Shown here in pieces: positions 27,899 to 36,212 of a stretch of DNA of 64,000 nt. The DNA lies in NCBI GenBank assembly GCA_016790165.1, contig JAEUPL010000008.1:124001-188000 (forward strand), written 5' to 3'. Position 1 is the stretch's first letter; each line of letters begins with the position of its first letter. Under the pieces are notes generated by a model that saw only the letters and a list, made by a program, of their open reading frames with translations, searched no databases and was not told the origin of the DNA. The position numbers were made by a program, and so were the translations under genes. Origin of the DNA: Burkholderiales bacterium. Lineage in GTDB: Bacteria > Pseudomonadota > Gammaproteobacteria > Burkholderiales > Casimicrobiaceae.

Positions 27899-29335
27899 AT
27901 GAAAGACATCGCGCTCGTTCTGCCTGAAATCGTCCTGCTGTCGCTGGCTGGCCTGATCCTCGTGGTGGACCTGTTTGTTGCTCGTAACCAGAAGTGGTTC
28001 AGCTACGCCTGTGGCATCGGTGCATTGTTGTGGACTGCGGTCTACGTCTACGCACCGGCAGCTCCGCTTGATGCGGTCGTGCCTTCGTCGGCCTTTGTGG
28101 GCCTGGTCGTCGTCGATGGCGTCGCCACGCTGCTGAAACTGGCCATCCTGCTGTCAGCCGCCGTTGCGCTGTGCTATTCGTGGACCTACTTGCGAAAACA
28201 CCAGCTTGACAATGGCGAGTACGTCGCGCTGGTCCTGTTTGGTGCCCTCGGCATGATGGTCATCGCCAGTGCCGCCAGTATGTTGACGGCCTATCTCGGG
28301 CTTGAATTGCTCGGGCTGTCGATGTACGCGCTCGTGGCGCTCAAGCGTGGTGATCGCACCGCGACCGAAGCCGCGATGAAGTATTTCGTGCTCGGCGCGC
28401 TGGCGTCCGGATTGCTGTTGTTCGGCATGTCCATCATTTATGGTGCAACCGGGTCTATCAGTCTGACGGCCATTTCCGCCGCGCTGGGCAAGGCCAACAG
28501 TACCGCCGTGGCGCTTGGCTTGATTTTCATTGCCGCTGGCGTCGCATTCAAGCTGGGCGTGGTGCCGTTCCACATGTGGGTGCCCGACGTCTATCAGGGG
28601 GCACCGACGGCCGTCACGTTGTTCCTCGGCACGGCGCCAAAGGTCGCGGCGTTCGCGCTGGCGTATCGGCTGTTCGGCACCGGCCTCACGCCCGCCGCTC
28701 AGGACTGGTCGGTCATTCTCGCGGTGATCGCCACGCTCTCAGTCGTGCTGGGCAATCTCGTCGCCGTGGTGCAAACCAATGTCAAGCGCATGCTGGCCTA
28801 CTCAGCGGTGGCCAACATGGGCTTCCTGCTGCTGGGCTTCGTGGCCGGGGGGCAAACGGGTTACGCCGCCGCGCTGTTCTACGCCATTGCCTACGCGATC
28901 ACCGGTCTGGTGTCATTCGGCATCCTGGTGCTGCTCTCGGGGCGTGGCATCGAGTTCGAGCAGATTGACGACCTGCGTGGCCTCAACGCCCGTTCGCCGT
29001 GGTACGCCTTCCTCATGCTGCTGGCGATGTTTTCGCTGGCAGGCATTCCGCCGACCATTGGCTTCTGGGCCAAGCTCTCGGTGATCGAGGCAATCGTTGG
29101 CGCCGGTTACACGTGGATCGCAGTGATCGCCGTGCTGGCTTCGCTGGTCGGTGCTTTCTACTACCTCCGCGTGGTTCGCGTGATGTACTTCGCTGATCCG
29201 ACGGACGCGGGCATCGCACTGCCGAGTCGTGGCGCCACGACGCTCATGTCGGTCAATGCGCTTGCGATCCTCGTGCTCGGTGCGCTGCCCAGCAGCATCA
29301 TGGCGCTTTGCGCCCGCGTCTTGCAGTCGTCCTGA
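27899..29335 (+). CDS. nuoN: NADH-quinone oxidoreductase subunit N
   Basis: Third antiporter-like subunit and last gene of the operon. 478 aa. YLGLELLGLSMYALVAL holds the TM5 Glu, FKLGVVPFHMWVPDVYQGAPTAV the TM7 Lys, and VKRMLAYSAVANMGFLLLGF the central region. ATG 27899 lies 18 nt after nuoM. No strong terminator with a T run follows; the 240 nt to the LysR gene hold no other gene that I can support. Confidence 0.97.
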   Translation: MKDIALVLPEIVLLSLAGLILVVDLFVARNQKWFSYACGIGALLWTAVYVYAPAAPLDAVVPSSAFVGLVVVDGVATLLKLAILLSAAVALCYSWTYLRKHQLDNGEYVALVLFGALGMMVIASAASMLTAYLGLELLGLSMYALVALKRGDRTATEAAMKYFVLGALASGLLLFGMSIIYGATGSISLTAISAALGKANSTAVALGLIFIAAGVAFKLGVVPFHMWVPDVYQGAPTAVTLFLGTAPKVAAFALAYRLFGTGLTPAAQDWSVILAVIATLSVVLGNLVAVVQTNVKRMLAYSAVANMGFLLLGFVAGGQTGYAAALFYAIAYAITGLVSFGILVLLSGRGIEFEQIDDLRGLNARSPWYAFLMLLAMFSLAGIPPTIGFWAKLSVIEAIVGAGYTWIAVIAVLASLVGAFYYLRVVRVMYFADPTDAGIALPSRGATTLMSVNALAILVLGALPSSIMALCARVLQSS

Positions 29336-29562
29336 TCGGCCTGCCAGCCAAGCCGGCCGGGGTCGACGCGTGCGCGGCGACCCTTGGCCTCACGGCTGAA
29401 ACAGCTTTTTGATGGCAATGACCGCCAGCCGGTCTTTCCTGCGTTGTTTTTTCTAATGTCGACTTGGTTGCTTTTCGGCACATATGCGCCGTCGGCCTGT
29501 CGTTGCAACGGAAAAGCCATAAGAGAACGACGATTGAATTCGCCTCGCCCGTAGCCGCGCGG

Positions 29563-29568
29563 TTAAAT
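29563..29568 (+). promoter_or_regulatory. -10-like box immediately before the LysR gene
   Basis: TTAAAT ends 7 nt before the ATG at 29576. A transcript from it would start at or one base before the start codon. No Shine-Dalgarno is present other than a G run (GGGGG) touching the ATG. No matching -35 was found. Confidence 0.38.
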
Positions 29569-29575
29569 TCGGGGG

Positions 29576-30538
29576 ATGCCCAACGCGTCGTCAACGGCTC
29601 ACCGTCCCGATACGCGATTTCCGTCGATCGACGCGCTACGCGCGTTCGAGGCGGCAGCGCGACTCGGCAGTTTCGAGCAGGTGGCCAGCGAGCTCGCCAT
29701 TACCGCGAGCGCAGTCAGCAAACGGATCACGGCGCTTGAGCAGCTGATCGGCACCACGCTCTTCAGTCGCGCCGGCCGGCGCCCGGTGCTGACCGCGGCT
29801 GGCAAAGAGTACGTCGAGCAAGTTCGCGCCGCCCTGCACCAGTTGGCCGCGGTCGGTTTGCACCAGCGCGCGGCGCAGTCGGTGCCGCGGCTGCGCGTGC
29901 TATCGACGCCCACGTTCGCACGTGAGGTACTCGTGCCGCGACTGAAGCCGTTTGCAGACCGTCACGCTGACGCCGAGATCGAGATCGTCGTGGCCATTCC
30001 CTACCTCGACATCGCTACGCCGGACGCCGATGTCGCCATCACATTCGGCCCACGCCACGTCCCCGTGGGCGGCGCGGTGGCCCACCGCGTTCACGCGGAA
30101 CCGCTCTTGTTCGAGCCGGTCTTTGCGGTGGCCGCGCCGTCGCTGCTGAAGAGTTTGCGCATCCGGCGCCCGCACGATCTATTGCGCGCCACGGGCAATC
30201 TGCGGGTGCCGTTGCTGCGCTGTCCACTGGAGCCGTGGTCACCGTGGTTCGCTGCCGCCGGTCTGGATGCCGTGGAGCCAACACGCGGGGTCAAACTTGT
30301 TGATCTCGGGCTGGCACTCGAAGCCGCAGCGAGCGGACAGGGCGTCACGCTGGCTCGGCGGAGCCTGGCAGAGCGCTGGATGGCGCGTGGCGAATTGGTG
30401 GCGCCATTCGACGTGCAATCTGCGCCGCGCGATGGCTATCACCTGTCGGTACAGCAGGCCAGCGCGCTCGCGCTCGATTTCGCGCAGTGGCTGCGCACGG
30501 AGTGCGCTTTGCTGGAGACACGTTCCGCCTCTACATGA
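29576..30538 (+). CDS. LysR-family transcriptional regulator (GcvA-like)
   Basis: 320 aa. The winged helix-turn-helix lies at residues about 16-75 (LRAFEAAARLGSFEQVASEL, then ASAVSKRITALEQ, then GTTLFSRAGRRPVLTAAG), followed by a periplasmic-binding-like effector domain. The sequence style (DALRAFEAAARLGSF) is that of GcvA-type members. It lies 80 nt upstream of the hydroxy-acid dehydrogenase on the same strand; control of that gene is plausible but inferred. An effector cannot be predicted. Confidence 0.9.
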   Translation: MPNASSTAHRPDTRFPSIDALRAFEAAARLGSFEQVASELAITASAVSKRITALEQLIGTTLFSRAGRRPVLTAAGKEYVEQVRAALHQLAAVGLHQRAAQSVPRLRVLSTPTFAREVLVPRLKPFADRHADAEIEIVVAIPYLDIATPDADVAITFGPRHVPVGGAVAHRVHAEPLLFEPVFAVAAPSLLKSLRIRRPHDLLRATGNLRVPLLRCPLEPWSPWFAAAGLDAVEPTRGVKLVDLGLALEAAASGQGVTLARRSLAERWMARGELVAPFDVQSAPRDGYHLSVQQASALALDFAQWLRTECALLETRSAST

Positions 30539-30618
30539 AAATATTTCCGGACGAATTTTCACTGCTGACGCATTGACGCGCTACGATTCGGCGCAACTCA
30601 TCATCACCCGAGCGCACC

Positions 30619-31776
30619 ATGCCCGTCATCACCAACATCGAAGATCTGCGCGTCCTCGCCCAGAAGCGCGTGCCGCGAATGTTTTACGACTACGCCGACT
30701 CCGGCTCGTGGACCGAGAGCACGTACCGCGGCAATCAGGCGGATTTTCAGGGCATCAAGTTCCGTCAGCGCGTCGCCGTCAACATGGAGGGTCGCACGAC
30801 CAGGACGCAGATGATCGGGCAGGACGTCGCCATGCCGGTTGCCATCGCGCCCACCGGCCTCACCGGCATGCAGCACGCCGATGGTGAAATCCTCGGCGCG
30901 CGCGCCGCGAAGCAATTCGGCATCCCGTTCACGCTCTCCACCATGAGCATCTGCTCGATCGAGGATGTGGCGAAAGGCACCGACGGCCACCCGTTCTGGT
31001 TCCAGCTTTATGTGATGAAGGACCGCGACTTCATCAACAACCTGATTGACCGCGCCAAAGCCGCCAACTGTTCCGCGCTGGTGTTAACGCTGGATCTGCA
31101 GATCCTTGGCCAGCGCCACAAAGACCTGAAAAACGGCCTCTCAGCGCCGCCCAAGCTCACCATCGCCAACCTCATCAATATGATGACCAAGCCGCGCTGG
31201 TGCCTGGGCATGCTGGGCACGCCACGGCGCGAGTTCCGCAACATCGTCGGCCACGTCAAGGGCGTTGAGAACATGGGTTCGCTCAGCGCGTGGACGGCGC
31301 AGCAGTTCGACCCGGCACTGAACTGGGGCGACGTGGAATGGATCAAGAAGCGCTGGGGCGGCAAGCTCATCCTCAAAGGTATTCAGGACGTCGAGGACGC
31401 AAAGCTCGCCGTTGAAAGCGGCGCCGATGCGCTGATCGTCAGCAATCATGGCGGACGACAGCTCGATGGCGCCGAGACGTCCATTCGCGCCCTGCCAGCG
31501 ATCGTCAGCGAAGTTGGCAGCAAAATCGAAGTGCATATGGACGGCGGTATCCGCAGTGGCCAGGACGTCCTGCGCGCGGTTGCGCTCGGCGCCAAAGGCA
31601 CCTACATCGGCCGCGCCTGGCTCTACGCACTGGGTGCGATGGGTGAGGCGGGTGTCAGCAAGGCGCTCGAGATCATCCAGAAAGAGCTGGAGCTCTCGAT
31701 GGCGTTTTGCGGGCGGACCGATATCCGCACGGTCGATTCGTCGGTTCTACTGCCGGGAACCTTCCCGACAGGCTAG
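30619..31776 (+). CDS. FMN-dependent alpha-hydroxy-acid dehydrogenase (LldD-like)
   Basis: 385 aa TIM-barrel flavoenzyme that oxidises L-lactate or a related 2-hydroxy acid and passes electrons to quinone or oxygen. Active-site residues are visible: Y23 (FYDYADSG), FMN-phosphate motif APTGLTGM (about 77-84), Y131 (QLYV), K253, and H277 and R280 in SNHGGRQLDG. Length and motifs fit L-lactate dehydrogenase LldD; glycolate or mandelate oxidases are alternatives. The upstream LysR gene may regulate it. Confidence 0.88.
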   Translation: MPVITNIEDLRVLAQKRVPRMFYDYADSGSWTESTYRGNQADFQGIKFRQRVAVNMEGRTTRTQMIGQDVAMPVAIAPTGLTGMQHADGEILGARAAKQFGIPFTLSTMSICSIEDVAKGTDGHPFWFQLYVMKDRDFINNLIDRAKAANCSALVLTLDLQILGQRHKDLKNGLSAPPKLTIANLINMMTKPRWCLGMLGTPRREFRNIVGHVKGVENMGSLSAWTAQQFDPALNWGDVEWIKKRWGGKLILKGIQDVEDAKLAVESGADALIVSNHGGRQLDGAETSIRALPAIVSEVGSKIEVHMDGGIRSGQDVLRAVALGAKGTYIGRAWLYALGAMGEAGVSKALEIIQKELELSMAFCGRTDIRTVDSSVLLPGTFPTG

Positions 31777-31878
31777 ACCGGTGCGGCGACTACGTTGAGC
31801 CGGCGTCGCCCGCGCACAAACCGCCGTGCGCAGCGGCTGTTGGCCGAAACCACAGCGCCTCGCGGTTCGGAAAATCCC

Positions 31879-31884
31879 TAAAAT
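31879..31884 (+). promoter_or_regulatory. -10-like box before the leader ORF of the IPTL protein
   Basis: TAAAAT ends 8 nt before an ATG at 31893 that opens a 19-codon ORF. This spacing would give a leaderless transcript for the short ORF. No clear -35 lies at 16-18 nt. Confidence 0.38.
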
Positions 31885-31892
31885 AGGCGCAC

Positions 31893-31952
31893 ATGGCGAA
31901 TATGGGCACCATCGTGCCGCAGCGCCAAACTTTTCTGAGGGGGGCACAATGA
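31893..31952 (+). CDS. Possible 19-residue leader peptide overlapping the IPTL-CTERM gene
   Basis: A short ORF (ATG 31893, TGA 31950-31952) encodes MANMGTIVPQRQTFLRGAQ. Its stop codon overlaps the ATG of the next gene in the ATGA arrangement. A Shine-Dalgarno-like GAGGGGGG inside its 3' part would serve the downstream start. It could couple translation of the exported protein to its own. Chance occurrence is possible; no homologue is known to me. Confidence 0.35.
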   Translation: MANMGTIVPQRQTFLRGAQ

Positions 31953-32803
31953 AATTCAAAGGATTGCTGGCTGCGTTGCTGGTAGTGGCATCGGCAGGCG
32001 CTGGTGCACAAACGGTCGTTAATCATCCGCTGAGCGGCGGTGCCGTGACCTACGCGCTCGGGTCTGGACCCGGCACGACCTACTACGACTACTACGACAA
32101 CGGCGGCTCGGCGGGTAACTACAGCAACAGCGCCAACCCGACGCTCAGCTCCGTCACTTTCAGCGCGCCCACGGGGCAGCGCGTTCGCGTTCGTTTTACC
32201 TCCTTCCAGACGGAAACGGCGTGGGCGGACCGCCTCTATGTTTACGATGGCGCGACGACCGCTTCACCCATCATCGGTTCAGGAGTTACGACGAATGGCA
32301 TTTCCGCCTGCGGTCCTCAGGGTTGGGAAGGCAGTACCGCGCCGAACAATGCCGGGCCAGGCGTTGTCGAATCCACCGGCACCTCGCTGACATTCACCTT
32401 TTGCAGCGATCCGTCGGTGACGCAGGCCGGCTGGGTCGCGCGTGTCGAGCTGGTTGGCTTCTCCATTGGCGGCACTGTGGACAACCCAAACAATCAGGGG
32501 CTCGTACTCTCGCTGAATAATGGCGCGCAAACCGTGACGCCAGCGGTGAACGGGACCTTCAATTTCCCGCTGCCGCTCGCTACCGGTTCCACCTACGCGG
32601 TAACGGTGCAAACGCAGCCGCCCGGCGCGTTCTGCACGGTGAGCAATGGCACGGGTGTGGTCGGTACGGCCAGCGTGTCGAACATCCTGGTGTCGTGCGT
32701 GCAGTCCGCCGTGCCGACGCTGAGTGAAACCCTGATGATCGCACTGAGCGCCATGCTTGCGCTCGTCGGCCTAGGCGTGTTCGCGGCGCGCCGCCGACCG
32801 TAA
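31949..32803 (+). CDS. Exported protein with CUB-like domain and IPTL-CTERM sorting signal
   Basis: 284 aa. Signal peptide at residues 1-20 (KGLLAALLVVASAGAGAQ). Residues about 21-140 have a CUB-like pattern (FTSFQTETAWADRLYVYDG then SLTFTFCSDPSVTQAGW). A second beta-rich region (about 150-245) follows. The C-terminus VPTLSETLMIALSAMLALVG followed by FAARRRP is an IPTL-CTERM tripartite signal: motif, hydrophobic helix, Arg cluster. Such proteins are probably processed at the membrane by an exosortase-like enzyme encoded elsewhere. A strong terminator follows at 32831. Confidence 0.85.
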   Translation: MKFKGLLAALLVVASAGAGAQTVVNHPLSGGAVTYALGSGPGTTYYDYYDNGGSAGNYSNSANPTLSSVTFSAPTGQRVRVRFTSFQTETAWADRLYVYDGATTASPIIGSGVTTNGISACGPQGWEGSTAPNNAGPGVVESTGTSLTFTFCSDPSVTQAGWVARVELVGFSIGGTVDNPNNQGLVLSLNNGAQTVTPAVNGTFNFPLPLATGSTYAVTVQTQPPGAFCTVSNGTGVVGTASVSNILVSCVQSAVPTLSETLMIALSAMLALVGLGVFAARRRP

Positions 32804-32830
32804 GCGGCGTCGGCACATTGCGGCAAGGAA

Positions 32831-32858
32831 AATGGGCGCGAACAGCGCCCATTTTTTT
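32831..32858 (+). terminator. Intrinsic terminator after the IPTL-CTERM gene
   Basis: AATGGGCGC (32831-32839), loop GAACA, GCGCCCATT (32845-32853), then a T run to 32858. A nine-base-pair stem with a perfect T tract for the plus strand. Confidence 0.9.
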
Positions 32859-32943
32859 GCCCTCCGCATTCCCTGGTCGGTGTGCTTTGCGTCAGGGGCT
32901 CGGCGCGTAGCAAGGGCTCGCGCCGACGGAGCCTGCGTGGTTG

Positions 32944-33462
32944 TCAATCCCGACGCCGCCGCCCCAACACGCCAGCGGTGACCAGCGTGAAAACGAGACC
33001 CACGGGGAGTGGCTCGAGGAAGGTAATTGCGATATTGAACGCCGGGTTGCGATATAGCACCATGAATTTCTCCATCTCTGCGCGTTTGGCGGCCAGATCG
33101 GCTTCGCTGGCCCCAGACTTGCGCGCTTTCTCCACCGCGTGCGCCGCAAATTTGTTGGCATAGTCCGGGCGAATGCCGAAGAAGATCACTTGCCAGGTCG
33201 CAACGTAGCAGGCGCTGGCGATCACGGTGATTGCCAGGCCAACGGCGCAGGCTCGCCAAAAACTGACGTGCCCGCCACCCACTGTGTCGCGATAGGCGCG
33301 CACGCCGAAGTAAATCATCAGGAAAGCCACCACCATGCCGGTGTAGCCAATGACCATGCCGACGTCGAAGCCGATGGCGTCGGCAAACGGCAGCGTCAGC
33401 AGCATCATGGCCGACAAAATGGCCCCGGCGATCAGGCCGAACTTCAAAACAATGGCGCGCAT
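32944..33462 (-). CDS. DUF4199-family membrane protein
   Basis: 172 aa with four predicted membrane segments (about 5-25, 34-54, 72-96 and 143-165). The sequence matches the general plan of DUF4199 proteins: FGLIAGAILSAMMLLTLPF, then a KFMVLYRNPAFNIAITFLEPLPVGL end, with a charged Ala/Lys/Glu-rich loop at about 105-130. The function is not known. ATG 33462 has AAGGAG upstream and is preferred to the longer form at 33558. It follows the membrane-bound LuxR gene on the same strand, an association that suggests joint regulation. Confidence 0.75.
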   Translation of the reverse strand: MRAIVLKFGLIAGAILSAMMLLTLPFADAIGFDVGMVIGYTGMVVAFLMIYFGVRAYRDTVGGGHVSFWRACAVGLAITVIASACYVATWQVIFFGIRPDYANKFAAHAVEKARKSGASEADLAAKRAEMEKFMVLYRNPAFNIAITFLEPLPVGLVFTLVTAGVLGRRRRD

Positions 33463-33527
33463 ACGGACTCCTTGATTTGGTTGGTGACGAGACCGCGCCA
33501 TTGAAGCGCCGCCCAATCCGTTCCGCG

Positions 33528-33571
33528 TCACCCAAAAGGGTGATTTTGGGCTGCCCATAGCGCTCGCTATG
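33528..33571. repeat. Overlapping inverted repeats between the luxR-type gene and the DUF4199 gene
   Basis: TCACCC-AAAA-GGGTGA (33528-33543) overlaps CCCAAAA-GGGTGA-TTTTGGG (33531-33550), so the two stems exclude each other. A third repeat, CATAGCG-CT-CGCTATG (33556-33571), covers the stop codon of the luxR-type gene. They could act as an attenuator or processing site. Confidence 0.5.
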
Positions 33572-34073
33572 CAATCAGTCGTAACTGCTTCGCCCGTTGC
33601 ACCGCTTGCGTCCGCCGTTTTGCACCGAGCTTGTCGAAGACGCGGCTCAGGTGCGTCTTGACGGTGTTCTCGCTGACGAATGCCCGCGCGGCGATCTCCT
33701 TGTTGCTCAATCCCGCCGCGATCAACGCCAACATCTCAAGCTCGCGGGGGGTGATTCCGAGGTCGTTCGCGGGGAAGGGGGCGTTGGGGGCAGCGCGTGC
33801 GGCAACGCCATCGCTGCCATCGGGGGGGGCGCTCACGTCGGTCTGCGCCAGGCCCGCGAGCAGCTTTGGCGAGTCGGGCGCCACGCGGTCGTCCTCGTAT
33901 TGTCTGGCCCTGCGCGCGCCCAGCCACAGGCCGAGTGCGGCGAAGATCAAGGCAATCACGCCACCGTACAGGCTCATCGAGTGATCGACGATCAACCAGC
34001 GGTATTCAACCCAGCGCAGCACTGCGATGAGCACGCCGCCAAGGAGCCCGTAAAGCGCAACATGTTTCAGCAT
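33567..34073 (-). CDS. Membrane-anchored LuxR-type transcriptional regulator
   Basis: 168 aa. Two membrane segments at about 5-22 and 34-53 are followed by a variable linker and a C-terminal LuxR helix-turn-helix at about 104-168 (LGITPRELEMLALIAAGLSN, KEIAARAFVSENTVKTHLSR, VFDKLGAKRRTQAVQRAKQL). There is no receiver domain. This layout suggests a regulator that senses membrane state directly. It lies upstream of the DUF4199 gene on the same strand with about 100 nt of hairpin-rich DNA between them. Its targets are unknown. Confidence 0.85.
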   Translation of the reverse strand: MLKHVALYGLLGGVLIAVLRWVEYRWLIVDHSMSLYGGVIALIFAALGLWLGARRARQYEDDRVAPDSPKLLAGLAQTDVSAPPDGSDGVAARAAPNAPFPANDLGITPRELEMLALIAAGLSNKEIAARAFVSENTVKTHLSRVFDKLGAKRRTQAVQRAKQLRLIA

Positions 34074-34261
34074 GGTCGCGAAAGACTAAGGCAATAACCG
34101 CGATCGTGCAACGGCGCGTCCGCGCCACGCGCGGCGCTGGCGACGGGTCAACCGCTCGCGTAACGTTGCCGTAACCCCCGTTTCCTTGTCGGCTGCGCGT
34201 CACGGGCCTACAGTTGCGGGGAAGTGGCACAACCCGTGCTGCCCGTTCGCGAGGTGAAATC

Positions 34262-34966
34262 ATGGCTCGACGCTCTCACTTTTGGCGCATCGCACTCGGC
34301 AGCGCGTTCTTTTTCGCGCTGGTCAATACGACGATGGCGCAGGGTTACTTTCGCGAGGAAATCGCCGCGAAAGACGGCAAGGGGCCGGCGGTGCTCATCA
34401 TCTCCGGGCAGACCGGCCCCGATCCGCGTCGAGCGTATGCGCGCGATGTGGCAGCGCTGGGCTACAACGTGCTGCTCGTTGATGGCAACGACATGCTCTC
34501 TCGCACGAAGCCCGCAGCGCATAATTTCAAAGACGCCGTCAGCAGTCTGCTCGCCGCACCCAACACCACGTCAAAAAAGGTGGCGGTCATCGGGTTCTCG
34601 CTCGGTGGCGGCGCGTTGCTCTCCCACGCGCTGCATCAGCCGGACGTGGTGGTTGCTGCGCTCGCGGTCTATCCCTTCACCGCGTGGATTCAGAACGTGG
34701 ATGGTTTGGTGGGGCGCCTGCAGGTGCCGTTAACGGTGCTCGCAGCAGGCGCCGACAGCTACAACAACTGCTGCCTGATCGACAAGGCGCGCGAGATCGA
34801 GAAAAGTGCCAAGGCCAAGGGCAAGGCCTTCGACATGGTGGTGTATGAAAACGCCGAGCATGGCTACGACCTGACGGGCCGCAACTACCGCCACGACTAC
34901 ACGCGCGACACCTGGCAGCGCACGGAGGCGTGGCTGAAACGCGTCCACGCCGACACGGCGAAGTAG
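34262..34966 (+). CDS. Exported alpha/beta hydrolase, dienelactone-hydrolase type
   Basis: 234 aa with a signal peptide (residues 1-26, ending TTMA-Q). The catalytic triad is visible as S113 in GFSLGGG, D165 in AGADSY and H200 in NAEHGYD. The segment GPAVLIISGQTGPDPRRAYARD is typical of dienelactone-hydrolase relatives. It probably acts in the periplasm; substrate unknown. ATG 34262 has a GAGGTGA ribosome binding site and is preferred to 34214. It is convergent with the CurA-type gene. Confidence 0.82.
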   Translation: MARRSHFWRIALGSAFFFALVNTTMAQGYFREEIAAKDGKGPAVLIISGQTGPDPRRAYARDVAALGYNVLLVDGNDMLSRTKPAAHNFKDAVSSLLAAPNTTSKKVAVIGFSLGGGALLSHALHQPDVVVAALAVYPFTAWIQNVDGLVGRLQVPLTVLAAGADSYNNCCLIDKAREIEKSAKAKGKAFDMVVYENAEHGYDLTGRNYRHDYTRDTWQRTEAWLKRVHADTAK

Positions 34967-35033
34967 CTCGTACAAACTGGCATCCTCGCGCCCGCCGCGT
35001 TTGCGGAAGACGTTCGCGTATCCGCACGCCTTG

Positions 35034-36077
35034 CTATTCCGTCGCCACCTCCAAAACCAACTTCCCAAAATTCTCTCCGTTGAAGAGCTTCAGCAAAGTC
35101 TCAGGGAAAGTCTCTAGGCCAACCACCACATCCTCTTTCGACTTCATTTTGCCTTCGCGCAGATAGCCGGCCATTTCTGCGATGGCGAGGTGGTAGCGGT
35201 CGGCGTAGTCGAAGACGACCATGCCTTCCATGCGGGCGCGGTTGACAAGTAGCGAGAGGTAGTTTTTTGGGCCCTGGATGGGGGTGGTGTTGTTGTACTG
35301 GCTGATGGCGCCGCAGATGATGATGCGCGCCTTGCGGTTGATGCGGGCGAGCACCTGGTCGAGGATGTCGCCGCCGACGTTGTCGAAGTAGATGTCGACG
35401 CCGTTGGGGCAGTGCTGCTTGAGCCCGTTGCGTACCGAGGTCGCGCTGGCTTTGTAGTCGATGCACGCGTCAAAGCCCAGCTCGTTCACCACCCAGTCGC
35501 ACTTGGCGGCGCCGCCCGCGATGCCGACCACGCGGCAGCCCTTGATTTTGGCGAGCTGGCCGACGGTTTGGCCCACGGCACCGGCGGCGCCGGAGACGAC
35601 GACGGTTTCGCCTTCTTTCGGCTGGCCGATGTCCATCAAGCCGAAGTAACCGGTCATGCCGGGCATGCCGAGCACGTTGAGCCATTGGCCGATGCTGCCC
35701 GCGCGCAGATCGATTTTGGCGACGCCGACGCGTTTGATCTCGCCCTCGGCGAAGCTGGCGTATTCCTGCACGCCGAGGCCGGCGGTGACCACATCACCCA
35801 CCGCGAACTTCGGGTTGTCGGACGCGATGACCTTGCCGATGCCACCGGCGCGCATCACTTCACCAATGCCCACGGGCGGGATGTAGCTCTTGCCTTCATT
35901 CATCCAGCCACGCATGGCCGGGTCGAGCGAGAGGGCGAGCGTTTTGACCAGGATGCCGCCGGGTGCCGGTGCTGCCACCGGCTCGGTCGTGAACGACCAG
36001 TTGTCGCGCGTGGGGAGGCCGACCGGGCGGGCGGCGAGGCGGACTTGGTGGTTGGTCAGGGTGGCGAGATCGGTCAT
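35034..36077 (-). CDS. NADP-dependent medium-chain reductase (CurA family)
   Basis: 347 aa member of the zinc-free medium-chain dehydrogenase/reductase superfamily, which reduces alpha,beta-unsaturated ketones or aldehydes with NADPH. The nucleotide-binding motif AAGAVGQTVGQLAKIKGCRVVGIAGG is at about 160-185; GVDIYFDNVGGDILDQVL and GAISQYNNTTPIQGPKNYL are family signatures. Related characterised members are curcumin reductase CurA and leukotriene B4 dehydrogenases. The physiological substrate is not evident. ATG 36077. Confidence 0.88.
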   Translation of the reverse strand: MTDLATLTNHQVRLAARPVGLPTRDNWSFTTEPVAAPAPGGILVKTLALSLDPAMRGWMNEGKSYIPPVGIGEVMRAGGIGKVIASDNPKFAVGDVVTAGLGVQEYASFAEGEIKRVGVAKIDLRAGSIGQWLNVLGMPGMTGYFGLMDIGQPKEGETVVVSGAAGAVGQTVGQLAKIKGCRVVGIAGGAAKCDWVVNELGFDACIDYKASATSVRNGLKQHCPNGVDIYFDNVGGDILDQVLARINRKARIIICGAISQYNNTTPIQGPKNYLSLLVNRARMEGMVVFDYADRYHLAIAEMAGYLREGKMKSKEDVVVGLETFPETLLKLFNGENFGKLVLEVATE

Positions 36078-36199
36078 GGTCGTGTGCTACCTTGGGTGTT
36101 GCATGATGGCCGCGATCTTACGCCAGCCATGCCGTGAATTTGAGAGTGGTTACTCCATCGCGCACCGCGCCCCGAGCGGGTCGGGGTACCCAGTCTTGG

Positions 36200-36205
36200 G
36201 ATAAT
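36200..36205 (+). promoter_or_regulatory. Extended -10 box of a probable leaderless dedA promoter
   Basis: GATAAT preceded by TGG (TGn extended -10) ends 7 nt before ATG 36213. Transcription would start on or beside the ATG. No Shine-Dalgarno fits between them. Confidence 0.48.
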
Positions 36206-36212
36206 TGCGCGC

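Noticed and set aside
29336-29575. Possible small gene or RNA between nuoN and the LysR gene
   Set aside because: Short frames only, no conserved structure that I can recognise, and no terminator with a T run.
34967-35033. Weak stem TGCGGA/TCCGCA between the hydrolase and CurA-type genes
   Set aside because: Six-bp stem, long loop and no T tract; too weak to call a terminator.
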